This document shows, in pieces, positions 17,677-25,886 of a stretch of 64,000 bases of DNA. Source of the DNA: Micromonospora_E sp048060115 (GTDB lineage Bacteria; Actinomycetota; Actinomycetes; Mycobacteriales; Micromonosporaceae); NCBI RefSeq assembly GCF_048060115.1, contig NZ_JBHMIM010000005.1, positions 1 through 64,000 on the forward strand, written 5' to 3'. The first letter of the stretch is position 1; each line of letters starts with the position of its first letter. Position numbers and translations under genes: made by a program. The notes under the pieces are model-generated. The model had not been told where the DNA came from. It worked only from the letters and a program-made list of their open reading frames with translations, and did not search any database.

Positions 17677-19023
17677 ATGACAGGTCTGATGCGCCGGCCG
17701 CTGCGAAACCCCGCCCGGATCGTGCCGCTCGCGTTCCTCGGGGCGATCGCCGTCGGCACCGTACTGATGATGCTGCCGGCCAGCCGGCAGGGACCCGACC
17801 CGGCGCCATTCGTCACCGCCCTGTTCACCGCGACCTCGGCGGTGTGCGTCACCGGGCTGGCCGTCACCGACACCTCGACCTACTGGACACCGTTCGGGCT
17901 GGTGTTGATCACGCTGCAAACCCAGATCGGCGGGTTCGGGATCATGTCGATCGCCACCCTGCTCGCTCTGCTCGTCTCCCGGCGGCTCGGGCTGCGCAGC
18001 CGCCTCACCACGCAGGCGGAGACGAACAGCCTCGGCCTGTCCGCCATCCGGCAGGTGCTGCTGCGCATCGCCGCGACGATGCTGGCCGTCGAGTCGACGG
18101 TCACCCTGCTGCTGGCCGCGCGGCTGTGGCTCGGCTACGACTATCCGCCGGGTCGGGCTCTCTGGTACGGACTGTTCCACGCCGTCCAGGCCTTCAACAA
18201 CGGCGGCTTCGCCCTGTACCCCGACGGGCTGGTCCGGTTCGTCAGCGACTGGTGGATCTGTCTGCCGATGATCTGCGCGGTGGTGATCGGCGGGCTCGGC
18301 TTCCCGGCCCTGTTCGAGGTGGTCCGCCAACGCGGCGGACCACGCCGATGGTCCGTGCACACCCAGCTGACCATCTGGGGCACGCTCACGCTGATCACCC
18401 TCGGCTTCGGCGCCGTGTTGACCTTCGAATGGGCCAATCCCCGTACGCTCGGCGCACTGGACCTGCCCGGCAAGCTGCTGGCCGCGCTCTTCCAGGACGT
18501 GATGACCCGCTCCGGCGGTTTCAACACCGTCGACACGGGAGCGCTCAACCCGGAGACCACCGCGGTCTCCATCGGCATGATGTTCGTCGGCGGCGGCAGT
18601 GCCAGCACCGCCGGCGGGATCAAGGTGACCACGTTCTTCCTGCTCGCCTTCGTGATCTGGTCGGAGTTGCGCGGCGAGCCCGACGTGGTGATCGGTCGGC
18701 GGCGGATCGCGGCGGCGAGCCAACGTCAGGCACTCACCGTCGCGCTGATCGGGGTGGCCCTGGTCGGCGCCGGCACCCTGGCGCTGATCGGGCTCACCGA
18801 CGATGTCGGTCCCGCGCAGGCGTTGTACGAGGTGACGTCGGCGTTCGGCACCACCGGGCTGTCCACCGGGATCACCGGCGAGTTGCCGGCGCTGGCACAG
18901 GTGCTGCTCACCGTACTGATGTTCATCGGTCGCATCGGCAGCGTCACGTTGGGATCGGCGATCGCGTTGAACACCAGACGCAGACGGTTCCACTACCCGG
19001 AGGAGCGACCCATCGTTGGCTGA
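17677..19023 (+). CDS. TrkH/KtrB-family potassium uptake channel subunit
   Basis: 448 aa polytopic inner-membrane protein. It shows the fourfold M1-P-M2 architecture of the SKT superfamily with the four selectivity-filter motifs in order: SAVCVTGLAV, AFNNGGFAL, TRSGGFNTVDTG and SAFGTTGLSTG. The flexible gate region is visible around MMFVGGGSASTAGGIK. At about 450 aa it is KtrB-like rather than full-length TrkH. ATG 17677 chosen; 17689 is an alternative. The downstream trkA-type gene starts 8 bp before this stop, so the gating ring is made from the same message. Divergent from the GDPD gene. Confidence 0.94.
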   Translation: MTGLMRRPLRNPARIVPLAFLGAIAVGTVLMMLPASRQGPDPAPFVTALFTATSAVCVTGLAVTDTSTYWTPFGLVLITLQTQIGGFGIMSIATLLALLVSRRLGLRSRLTTQAETNSLGLSAIRQVLLRIAATMLAVESTVTLLLAARLWLGYDYPPGRALWYGLFHAVQAFNNGGFALYPDGLVRFVSDWWICLPMICAVVIGGLGFPALFEVVRQRGGPRRWSVHTQLTIWGTLTLITLGFGAVLTFEWANPRTLGALDLPGKLLAALFQDVMTRSGGFNTVDTGALNPETTAVSIGMMFVGGGSASTAGGIKVTTFFLLAFVIWSELRGEPDVVIGRRRIAAASQRQALTVALIGVALVGAGTLALIGLTDDVGPAQALYEVTSAFGTTGLSTGITGELPALAQVLLTVLMFIGRIGSVTLGSAIALNTRRRRFHYPEERPIVG

Positions 19024-19690
19024 CCGCAACGGCAGCAGGTCGACCAGGACGGTCGTCGTCATCGGGCTCGGCCGGTTCGGCGGCCAGGTCGCCGAATCGA
19101 TGCTGCGGCTCGGCTTCGAGGTGCTCGGTGTGGACGAGAACGACGCGGTGGTCCAGCAGTGGGCCGACCGCCTGACCTACGTCGTGCAGGCCGACTCGAC
19201 CGACACCGAGGCGCTGCGCCAACTCGGAATGGGCGACTTCCCCCGGGTGGTCGTCGGCATCGGCTCGAACGTCGAGGCCAGTGTGCTGACGGTGCTCAGT
19301 CTCGCCGAGATCGGGGTCGCCGACGTGTGGGCCAAGGCCGTCTCCGGCAAACACGGCAAGATCCTGCGCTCGGTCGGTGCCAGCAACGTGATCTACCCGC
19401 AGGCGGCGATGGGTGACCGGGTGGCCCATCTGATCACCAGCAGGATGCTGGACTTCATCGAGTTCGACGACGGCTTCTCGATCGCGGAGACCCGGCTGCC
19501 GGCCGACGCGGTGGGGCGGCGCCTGGCCGAGGCCGGTATCCGGTCGCGGTACGGGGTGACCGTCATCGGGTTGAAGATGCCCGGGGAGCGGTTCAGCTAC
19601 GCCGACGGCGAGACCGAGCTGCGCGACGGTGCCCTGCTGATCGTCTCCGGCACCACCGAGCAGGTGCAGCGGTTCGCCGCCGGGACCTGA
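19016..19690 (+). CDS. TrkA/KtrA-family RCK gating subunit
   Basis: 224 aa cytosolic regulator that forms the ring controlling the TrkH/KtrB pore. RCK_N domain with nucleotide motif VVVIGLGRFGGQVAES and acidic VDEND at the end of strand two; the characteristic LDFIEFDDGF lies near residue 145; RCK_C (about 150-224) is a possible c-di-AMP site by family analogy. TTG start at 19016 with GGAGGAG upstream, overlapping the transporter gene by 8 bp. It is closely similar by eye to the orphan TrkA at 56068-56775. Confidence 0.93.
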   Translation: MADRNGSRSTRTVVVIGLGRFGGQVAESMLRLGFEVLGVDENDAVVQQWADRLTYVVQADSTDTEALRQLGMGDFPRVVVGIGSNVEASVLTVLSLAEIGVADVWAKAVSGKHGKILRSVGASNVIYPQAAMGDRVAHLITSRMLDFIEFDDGFSIAETRLPADAVGRRLAEAGIRSRYGVTVIGLKMPGERFSYADGETELRDGALLIVSGTTEQVQRFAAGT

Positions 19691-19708
19691 TCGGTCGGCG
19701 GCCGGTGG

Positions 19709-21286
19709 TCACGTACGGTTTCCGCCGGCTGCCCGGTCGGTCGCCGCCGCCAACGGTTGACCGCCGACCGTGGCCACGCTCACGTCGCAGTCGCGACCGT
19801 CGAGCTGGAACGCCAACGGCAGCCTGTTGACACCGTCGTGGCTGCCGGTGACGGTCAGCACCGTCGCGGCACCCGCGGCCAGCGTCACCGCGTCCGGTGC
19901 CGGGCGCAGCCGTACGTCGGGTCCCTGTTGTTCCCACTGCGCCGACTCCGCCATGGTCAGTCGCTGGCCGCCGGGGAAGGTGAACCGCAACGACCAGTCC
20001 GTCAGCTCCTTCGGGCCGGTGTTGGTGACGGTGGCCGCGGCGACGAACCGTCGACCGGTGTCGGCGTGCACGGCGTAGTCGACCTGGCAGGGCGCGCCGG
20101 GCTGGGCGGCCAGCCCGAACTGCGGCGGCGCGGCGACCGCCTGCCGGGCCCGGTCGGTGGCCGGGGTGGCACCGGCACCGGCCCAGACGAGGGCGCTGAG
20201 CAGCATCAGGCCGACGCCGATGGCCGTGGCCTCGGCCCGGCGCTGCACCCACGAGGTACGCAGTCGGCGCCGCCGCGGCGGGGCCGGTGCGGCCGCCGGG
20301 GTGACAGGCAGATCAAGCCCGGTGATCTCCAGCCCGCAGGTGACGTCGAAGACCCCGGAGCTCGGGGTGTCGGGCTGGAGACCTGGTTGGCCGGCGTCGG
20401 GGCCCAGCTGCATCGGCAACGCCATCATGGACGGAGACAGTCCGGCCGCCACCCCGACGGCGGCCGCCAACGTCTTGGCGACCTCCTCGCTGCTCGGCCG
20501 GTCGGCGGGTCGCTTGGCCAGACACCGCGCGGTCAGCTCGACCACCTCGGCGGGCAGTCCGGCGACCGGCGGCATCGGGTCAGGTACGGCGTGCAGGTGG
20601 GCGCGCAGCATCTGGGTGACGCTCGCGGCGTGCCAGGGCAGCCTGCCGGTCAGGCAGCGGTAGAGCAGCAGCCCGACCGCGTACACGTCGGTGGCCGGCG
20701 ACACCTGTCCGCCGTTGAGACGTTCCGGTGCCAGATACGCCGGGGTACCGAGCAGGTTGCCGTCCGGATCGACGTCGTTGTCGCCGGTCAGCGCGGAGAT
20801 GCCAAAGTCGACGACCTTGGCGCCGGTGCTGGTCAGCATCACGTTCGCCGGCGTCACGTCGCGGTGGACGACGCCGACGGCGTGTGCGGCGGCCAGCGCC
20901 GACGCGACCTCGGCGCAGGCGACCAGGGCGGCGCTCCAGGACAGGACGTGTTCCCGACGCAGCCGGTTGGCCAGTGACTCGCCGTCGACGAGTTCCATCA
21001 CCACGTACGGCAGGGTGGCGGCGTCCTGGACGGCTTCGCCGTAGTCGTAGACGTTGGTGATGTGCGGGTGGCACAGTCGGGCGGCAGCCTGTGCCTCGAC
21101 CCTGATCCTGTGCCGGAAGGCCTGGTCAGGGGCGTACTGCGGGGCGAGTACCTTGATCGCCACCTGCCGGTCGAGTACCTCGTCGAATCCGCGCCACACC
21201 ACCGACGTCCCGCCGGCACCGAGCCGTTCGATCAGCCGGTACCGGTCGCCGAGCAGTTGCCCATGCTGCGTCGCCACCCCACCCAT
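19709..21286 (-). CDS. Transmembrane Ser/Thr protein kinase with CBM2-like ectodomain
   Basis: 525 aa. Hanks-type kinase domain (about 15-275): GAGGTSVVW glycine loop, VAIKVL lysine, HRDVTPANVML catalytic loop (Thr where Lys is common), VDFGIS and APE. A juxtamembrane linker and one membrane segment (ATAIGVGLMLLSALVWAG, about 355) lead to an extracellular domain of about 120 residues that begins at a Cys and ends at a Cys. This follows the CBM2 cellulose-binding pattern: CQVDYAV, VTNTGPKELTDWSLRFTFPGGQ, NRLPLAFQLDGRDC. Of the usual binding tryptophans only a Trp in SAQWEQQ remains obvious. It could sense polysaccharide or simply reuse the fold. Monocistronic, convergent with trkA. Confidence 0.88.
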   Translation of the reverse strand: MGGVATQHGQLLGDRYRLIERLGAGGTSVVWRGFDEVLDRQVAIKVLAPQYAPDQAFRHRIRVEAQAAARLCHPHITNVYDYGEAVQDAATLPYVVMELVDGESLANRLRREHVLSWSAALVACAEVASALAAAHAVGVVHRDVTPANVMLTSTGAKVVDFGISALTGDNDVDPDGNLLGTPAYLAPERLNGGQVSPATDVYAVGLLLYRCLTGRLPWHAASVTQMLRAHLHAVPDPMPPVAGLPAEVVELTARCLAKRPADRPSSEEVAKTLAAAVGVAAGLSPSMMALPMQLGPDAGQPGLQPDTPSSGVFDVTCGLEITGLDLPVTPAAAPAPPRRRRLRTSWVQRRAEATAIGVGLMLLSALVWAGAGATPATDRARQAVAAPPQFGLAAQPGAPCQVDYAVHADTGRRFVAAATVTNTGPKELTDWSLRFTFPGGQRLTMAESAQWEQQGPDVRLRPAPDAVTLAAGAATVLTVTGSHDGVNRLPLAFQLDGRDCDVSVATVGGQPLAAATDRAAGGNRT

Positions 21287-21358
21287 GACTCCGGAATTGC
21301 CCGATCTGGTCGCGGATACACCTGGCAGCAGAAAACGTCAGGCGTTCGGGTGGACGCC

Positions 21359-22918
21359 TCAGGGGGCGACCAGCAGCTGGTCGACCGGGGCGTAGTCGTC
21401 GGTGAGCGGCTCGGCATCGGCGATGAAAGCGGATAGATCATCCCCGGAGAGCAGGATGAAATCGGCCCCTGCCGTCGTCGTCAACCTTGCCTTGACCTCG
21501 TCGAGCGGCAGCGGACGCTCTGCGGCGAGGATCACGAAGTTGCTCCCGGTGGCCAGCGTCAACGCGCCCGGCCGGGTGACCAGCGCCACCTCGGGGAACT
21601 CGGCGGCGACCGTGGCCAGCTGCGCCTGAACGAACCGCAACGGCGGATAGTCGATCACGTTCTGCAGGTAGATGCCGTCCGGCCGGGTCACCCGGCGGAT
21701 CTCCACGACCATCTCCCGGGTGGCCAGGTGCCACGGCACCACCAGGTGCCCGAACGCGTCCCCGATCACCAGGTCGACGCTGTCGGTGGGCAGGCCGGTG
21801 ACGAGCACGCGGGCGTCCCCGACCACGGCCGAAAGGTCCGGCCCGAGCTGTACGTCGAGCTCCCGCACCCCCAGGTCGACCAGCCCACCGTCGATCTCGA
21901 ACACCGTGCTGCTGGCGCCGGGCCGGGTGGCGCCCAGGTAGCGGGGCATGGTGAATCCGCCGCCGCCGATGTGCAGCGCCTCCAGCGGCTCGCCGGGCGG
22001 CTTGGCCACGTCGGCGGCCGCCCCGAGCCACTTGGTGTAGGCGAACTCCAGGTGGGTCGGGTCGCCGAGGTCCACGTACGAATGCCGGGCCGAGTTGAGC
22101 AGCAGCAGCCGGCCGCCGTCGCGGTCCGGATCGGCCTGCACGGTGGCGCAGTGGTACTCGGTCTCCACGTCGCAGGGGTTCGGCGCGATGACGGCGAGGC
22201 CGGCCGCGATCAGGCCGACCACGGCGACCGCCGCCCCCGTCCCGGCCGACAGCCGGCCACCGGCCGGTGCGTCACCCACCGGGTCGGGCGGCCGGGTGCG
22301 GTGCAGATGTACGCCGAGCACGATGCCGCAGAGGCCGAGCAGCACCGCCAGACCGACCAGGATCACGCTGCTGGGCAGGGTGGCGACCAGGAAGAATCCG
22401 GTGCCGAGGGTGGCGGTGATCGCGCCGAGCGTACCGATGCTGGACAGCTTGCCGACCACCTCGCCGGTCCGACGCAGGTCGCCGAGTTGCAGCTTGATCA
22501 CCAGCGGGGTGACCGCCGACAGCAGCGCCGCCGGCAGCACCACGGCGACCATGGTCAGCAACAGGATGCCGACCACCGCACTACCGCGCAGCAGTTCACC
22601 GGCGTAGCGCACCAACGGCAGGGTGATCGCGGTGGTGATCGCGGCGAGGACGAGCGCGGCCGGCAGCAGCGGGCGCGGATCCCGCCGGTCGGCGATCCGG
22701 CCGCCGATCCAGGTGCCGTAGGCGATCGCCGCCAGGGCGACCCCGATCACCGCGCTGTTGGTCTGCAGGGTGACCCCGACGTACGGTCCGACCAGCCGCA
22801 GCGCGACGATCTCCAGCACGAGCACCGCGCCACTGGAGATGAAGACCAGCGCGGCGGCCAGGCCGGGGCGCAGTGGCGCGGTCGGCGCTTCGGTGAGATC
22901 CGGTGGTGGCGAGTCCAT
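21359..22918 (-). CDS. Fused MFS-like / spermidine-synthase-like membrane protein
   Basis: 519 aa. The N-terminal half (about 15-250) is hydrophobic with roughly seven to eight membrane segments, beginning LAAALVFISSGAVLVLEIVA, the typical start of these fusions. The C-terminal half is a Rossmann methyltransferase-like spermidine synthase domain with LHIGGGGFTMPRYL, VFEIDGGLVDLG and VIGDAFGHLVVPWHL. A genuine aminopropyltransferase would have a DxxE/GGGxG pattern; here the acidic residue is shifted, so polyamine synthesis is doubtful. Bacterial proteins of this type lack an established function. ATG 22918; the wall protein gene lies 42 bp upstream in the same direction. Confidence 0.85.
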   Translation of the reverse strand: MDSPPPDLTEAPTAPLRPGLAAALVFISSGAVLVLEIVALRLVGPYVGVTLQTNSAVIGVALAAIAYGTWIGGRIADRRDPRPLLPAALVLAAITTAITLPLVRYAGELLRGSAVVGILLLTMVAVVLPAALLSAVTPLVIKLQLGDLRRTGEVVGKLSSIGTLGAITATLGTGFFLVATLPSSVILVGLAVLLGLCGIVLGVHLHRTRPPDPVGDAPAGGRLSAGTGAAVAVVGLIAAGLAVIAPNPCDVETEYHCATVQADPDRDGGRLLLLNSARHSYVDLGDPTHLEFAYTKWLGAAADVAKPPGEPLEALHIGGGGFTMPRYLGATRPGASSTVFEIDGGLVDLGVRELDVQLGPDLSAVVGDARVLVTGLPTDSVDLVIGDAFGHLVVPWHLATREMVVEIRRVTRPDGIYLQNVIDYPPLRFVQAQLATVAAEFPEVALVTRPGALTLATGSNFVILAAERPLPLDEVKARLTTTAGADFILLSGDDLSAFIADAEPLTDDYAPVDQLLVAP

Positions 22919-22960
22919 CGCTGTGATGGTACGCAGACTCCCCCGATGTGGAGCCTGCGG

Positions 22961-23986
22961 TTACAACATCGACAGGTGCACGTGGTTCGTGTGGTCCCCG
23001 GCAGGGCTGCCGCCGCCGTTGTAGGAACTCCAGCCGACGCCGGGCATCCAGATCTGCCGGTACCAGATGACGTAGAGCACGCCGAGCCGGTCCGCGTTGT
23101 TGACGTAGTAGCCGGCCAGGTTGTTGCCGTACGTCCGGTTGTCGCCGGTCGCGTCGCGCTCCTTGAACCCGCCGGCCTCGGCGGAGAAGTCGCAGGCCCG
23201 GCCCTTCGGGTGCTCGCCGCTGCCGCCGTTTCGGAAGCAGGAGACGAACTTGGTGAAGCCGGCGGCCTTCGCCTGGTTCATCGCGTGCAGGGTGCGCGGC
23301 GTGATGCAGCCCGAGGTGGTGGGATCGTCGACGTTGCACGACTCGGACGGCCAGGAGCCGTCGGAGTTGCGGGGTGCCGGGTTGGCCGCCGCCGAGTTGG
23401 CGCTGACGACACCGCCGCTGGGCCCGGTGCTGACGGCGGCCAGCGCGCGTTGGGCGTCCTGCTTCTTGCGGGCCATGATGGTGACTTGTTTCTCCTGCTC
23501 CCGGACCTCGTTGTCGATCGCGGCCTTGGCGCGGGCGGCCTGTTCGTGAGCTTCGGCGAGGGCCTGCAGGTTGCGGCCTTCGCGTTGGGCGATGACCTCG
23601 AGCCCGGCGGCACGTTCCAGCATGTTCTCCGGGGATGCGCTGTTCAGCAGCAGGGTGACCGAGGTCAATCGGCCCAGCCGGTACGACTCGGCCGCCATCA
23701 GGCCGACTTCGTCGGTGAGTGAGGTGAGTCGGGCCTGCACGCTGTCGAACTGGGCGGTCAGCTCACCTTGGCGCTTCTTGGAGTTGTCCAGCTTGGCCTT
23801 GGCCTCGATGTGCCCCTTGGAGGCGGCCTCCAGCACGTCACGCAGGCTCTTGCTGTCACCTTCGTCCGGTGCGTTCTGCGCGGCGGCGGGGCCCGACCCC
23901 CCGAAGAGCAACGCGATCGCGGTGACCAGCGCAACGATCGACGTCACCGTTACCCGGCGCCGTTGTCCTGCCGTTGTGCCGACCAC
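22961..23986 (-). CDS. Secreted coiled-coil wall-associated protein with ARB_07466-like domain
   Basis: 341 aa. Signal peptide (TVTSIVALVTAIALLFGGSGPAAAQ, shortened by eye), then a coiled coil of about 140 residues (VLEAASKGHIEAKAKLDN onward), then a C-terminal domain of about 130 residues with CNVDDPTTSGCITPRT, CFRNGGSGEHPKGRACDFS and DHTNHVHLSML. The HPKGRACD and HVH patterns recall D-Ala-D-Ala/VanY-type metallopeptidase metal ligands, so wall hydrolysis is plausible. GTG 23986 has GGGAGGG seven bases upstream; an apparent N-terminal extension in the same frame is non-coding. Paralogue of the protein at 57147-58169. Confidence 0.85.
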   Translation of the reverse strand: MVGTTAGQRRRVTVTSIVALVTAIALLFGGSGPAAAQNAPDEGDSKSLRDVLEAASKGHIEAKAKLDNSKKRQGELTAQFDSVQARLTSLTDEVGLMAAESYRLGRLTSVTLLLNSASPENMLERAAGLEVIAQREGRNLQALAEAHEQAARAKAAIDNEVREQEKQVTIMARKKQDAQRALAAVSTGPSGGVVSANSAAANPAPRNSDGSWPSESCNVDDPTTSGCITPRTLHAMNQAKAAGFTKFVSCFRNGGSGEHPKGRACDFSAEAGGFKERDATGDNRTYGNNLAGYYVNNADRLGVLYVIWYRQIWMPGVGWSSYNGGGSPAGDHTNHVHLSML

Positions 23987-24290
23987 AGTGCGTCCCTCCC
24001 GGATCGTTCCACTACTACCGGATCGTTCTCCTGCTATCGGAAACCGTCGGTAGCCTACCGGATTTCGGGGTCGGAACCGGGGGTACACCGCCGGGCGTTG
24101 CAATACCACATCGTGCAGATGGCGCGCAGCCGACTCGCCACTATTACTTCCCACAGTGAACCACTCACGCAAAATGGCTCCATGCCGGTAACCCACACTT
24201 TGCGTGACGGAAAGGCTCCCCTCCGACATCGGCCGCCGATAGTCGTAGCATAGGCTAACCTTATTCGAGTCTCCTGCGAGGAATTCACCG
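23987..24290. other. 304-bp divergent intergenic region
   Basis: Holds the divergent promoters of the wall protein gene (minus) and the DUF2218 gene (plus). The only element I can name is an iron box at 24245-24263. A GATCGTTC motif occurs twice near 24003 and 24022. No gene is visible. Confidence 0.6.
24245..24263 (+). promoter_or_regulatory. Iron box (DtxR/IdeR/DmdR operator)
   Basis: The 19-mer GTAGCATAGGCTAACCTTA matches 15 of 19 positions of the DtxR-family consensus TTAGGTTAGGCTAACCTAA, including the whole right half except one base. It sits 27 bp before the DUF2218 start, where an iron-bound repressor would block transcription. Confidence 0.75.
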
Positions 24291-24599
24291 GTGCCACGAT
24301 CCGAGGCCATTGTCCGGACCCCACACGCGCTGCACTACCTGACGCAGCTCGGTGAGCACTTCGCCACCGCCGTGGCGGTGAAGGCGACCGCCAACCAGGC
24401 ACTGATTGACTTCACCTTCGGCACCTGCCGGCTGGACGCCACCGACGACCAGTTCACGTTGCACGCCGACGGCCTCGACGACATCTGCCTGGCCCGGATC
24501 GAGTACCTCGTCGGAGAACACCTGGAACGGCTCGGCGCCCGGGAGAGCCTGACCACGGCCTGGCAGCCGGTCACCGACAGCGACTCGGCGCAAGTCTGA
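24291..24599 (+). CDS. DUF2218 family protein, probably iron-regulated
   Basis: 102 aa cytoplasmic protein of the DUF2218 family: HYLTQLGEHF, FTFGTCRLDATDDQ and a C-terminal helix around LARIEYLVGEHLERLG. The biochemical role is unknown; in actinobacteria such genes often lie near siderophore or ferric-uptake loci. Here no siderophore gene is adjacent, but an iron box precedes the start, which supports iron-repressed expression. GTG start, with GAGGAA about 7 bases upstream. Convergent with the inositol monophosphatase gene (17 bp). Confidence 0.88.
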   Translation: MPRSEAIVRTPHALHYLTQLGEHFATAVAVKATANQALIDFTFGTCRLDATDDQFTLHADGLDDICLARIEYLVGEHLERLGARESLTTAWQPVTDSDSAQV

Positions 24600-24615
24600 G
24601 ACCGGACCGGCCACC

Positions 24616-25422
24616 TCAGTCGGCGGGCAGCAACGCCTCGCGCAGCTCCTGCCAGGCTGCCTCGCTTCGCGCCACCAGCAGCCCCGGCCGGTCATCGGTG
24701 TAGTCGTACGGGCTACCGTCGAGCCGCCGCGCCACCCCACCCGCCTCCCGCACCAGCAGGGTGCCCGGCACGTGATCCCACGGCAGCGTCCGCCAGAACA
24801 ACGCGAAGTCCTGCTCACCGGTGGCTATGTCCCAGTGCTCCCGGCCCGCGCAGTGCTGCCCGGGCAGCACCACGCCGAGCCCGTCGACGCCGGCCAGCAC
24901 CCGGGCCCTGAGCTCGTCCGGCAGGTACCGCAGGGCGAGAGCCCCGCGCAGCTTGCCCAGCGGCGGTGACTCCCCGGACACCCCGTCGGCAAGGCGTACC
25001 CCGTCCACGACGCAGCCGGCACCGCGCTCGGCCACCGCCAACGACCCGACGATCGGATCGAGGATCCAACTCGCGACCGGCACCCCGGCGTCCAACAACG
25101 CGACCATCATCACGAACGGCCGGCGACCGGCGGCGAAATTCGCCGTACCGTCGATCGGGTCGACCAGCCAGACCCGGCCGCCGTCGCGCAGCCGACGCAA
25201 CAGATGATCGTCGACGGACACCGCCTCCTCACCGACCACCACCGAGCCCGGCAGCAGCCGACGCAGCCCGGCCGCGACGAACTCCTCCGCCTGCTGGTCC
25301 GCGATGGTGACCAGGTCACCCGGGGCCTTCTCGACGATGTGCTCGGCGGACAGCTGGTTGAACCAGGGCAGCACCGTCCGCGCAGCCGCTTCCCGCAGCA
25401 GCTCACCTACTTCGTCGATCAT
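24616..25422 (-). CDS. Inositol monophosphatase family protein
   Basis: 268 aa Mg-dependent, Li-sensitive-type phosphatase fold. Metal and catalytic motifs: GEEAV (Glu), WLVDPIDGTANF (Asp-Pro-Ile-Asp-Gly-Thr), and PWDHVPGTLLVREAGG (third metal Asp). Likely substrates include inositol-1-phosphate, histidinol phosphate or fructose-1,6-bisphosphate; sequence by eye does not decide. ATG start; the response regulator gene lies immediately upstream (3 bp between its stop and this start), so it is probably the last gene of the signalling operon. Confidence 0.9.
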   Translation of the reverse strand: MIDEVGELLREAAARTVLPWFNQLSAEHIVEKAPGDLVTIADQQAEEFVAAGLRRLLPGSVVVGEEAVSVDDHLLRRLRDGGRVWLVDPIDGTANFAAGRRPFVMMVALLDAGVPVASWILDPIVGSLAVAERGAGCVVDGVRLADGVSGESPPLGKLRGALALRYLPDELRARVLAGVDGLGVVLPGQHCAGREHWDIATGEQDFALFWRTLPWDHVPGTLLVREAGGVARRLDGSPYDYTDDRPGLLVARSEAAWQELREALLPAD

Positions 25423-25425
25423 GGG

Positions 25426-25875
25426 TCAGCCGCGCGGTGGCAGCTTCACCACGCTGACGAAGAACTCGTCGATCTGCCGGATCACCGCGATGAACCGCTC
25501 GAAGTCCACCGGCTTGGTCACGTACGCGTTCGCGTGCAGCTGGTACGAGCGCAGGATGTCCTCGTCGGCCTGGGAGGTGGTCAGCACCACGACCGGGATC
25601 CGACCCAGCGTGTCGTCCTTCTTGATCTCCTTCAGGACCTCCCGACCGTCGCGCCGGGGCAGGTTGAGATCGAGCAGGATCAGGTCAGGCAGCACCGCGT
25701 CGGCGTACTTGCCCTCCCGCCGCAGGTACGCCAAGGCCTCGGCACCGTCGGACACGACATTGAGCCGGTTACGGACCTTGTGCTCCTCGAACGCCTCCTG
25801 GGTCATCAACACGTCACCCGGGTCGTCCTCGACGAGCAGCACCTCGATCGGGCTCTTCCCGTCCGGTTCGGTCAT
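25426..25875 (-). CDS. Rcp1-like single-domain response regulator
   Basis: 149 aa receiver domain without an output domain. Acidic pocket VLLVEDDPGDV, phosphoacceptor Asp in LILLDLNLPRRDG, conserved Thr in VVVLTTSQ and Lys in AYVTKPVDF. The DPGD and long beta4-alpha4 region are typical of Rcp1-type regulators that partner phytochrome-like or CHASE-type kinases. ATG 25875 has GGAGGAAGCA directly upstream; an in-frame ATG at 25890 lacks this. Separated by 11 bp from the kinase stop, so the pair is cognate by position. Confidence 0.93.
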   Translation of the reverse strand: MTEPDGKSPIEVLLVEDDPGDVLMTQEAFEEHKVRNRLNVVSDGAEALAYLRREGKYADAVLPDLILLDLNLPRRDGREVLKEIKKDDTLGRIPVVVLTTSQADEDILRSYQLHANAYVTKPVDFERFIAVIRQIDEFFVSVVKLPPRG

Positions 25876-25886
25876 TGCTTCCTCCC

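Noticed and set aside
16525..19062. Very long minus-strand open frame across the TrkH and GDPD genes
   Set aside because: It is antisense or out of frame to two well-supported genes, with Arg/His/Gln-rich content typical of GC-rich shadow frames.
23987..24240. Possible second c-di-AMP riboswitch upstream of the paralogous wall protein gene
   Set aside because: Some phrases on the minus strand (ACCCCGAAATCC, GGTAGGCTACC) resemble parts of the motif, but the GGGTGAATCC and CCCGAACCCGTCAGCTAAC blocks are missing.
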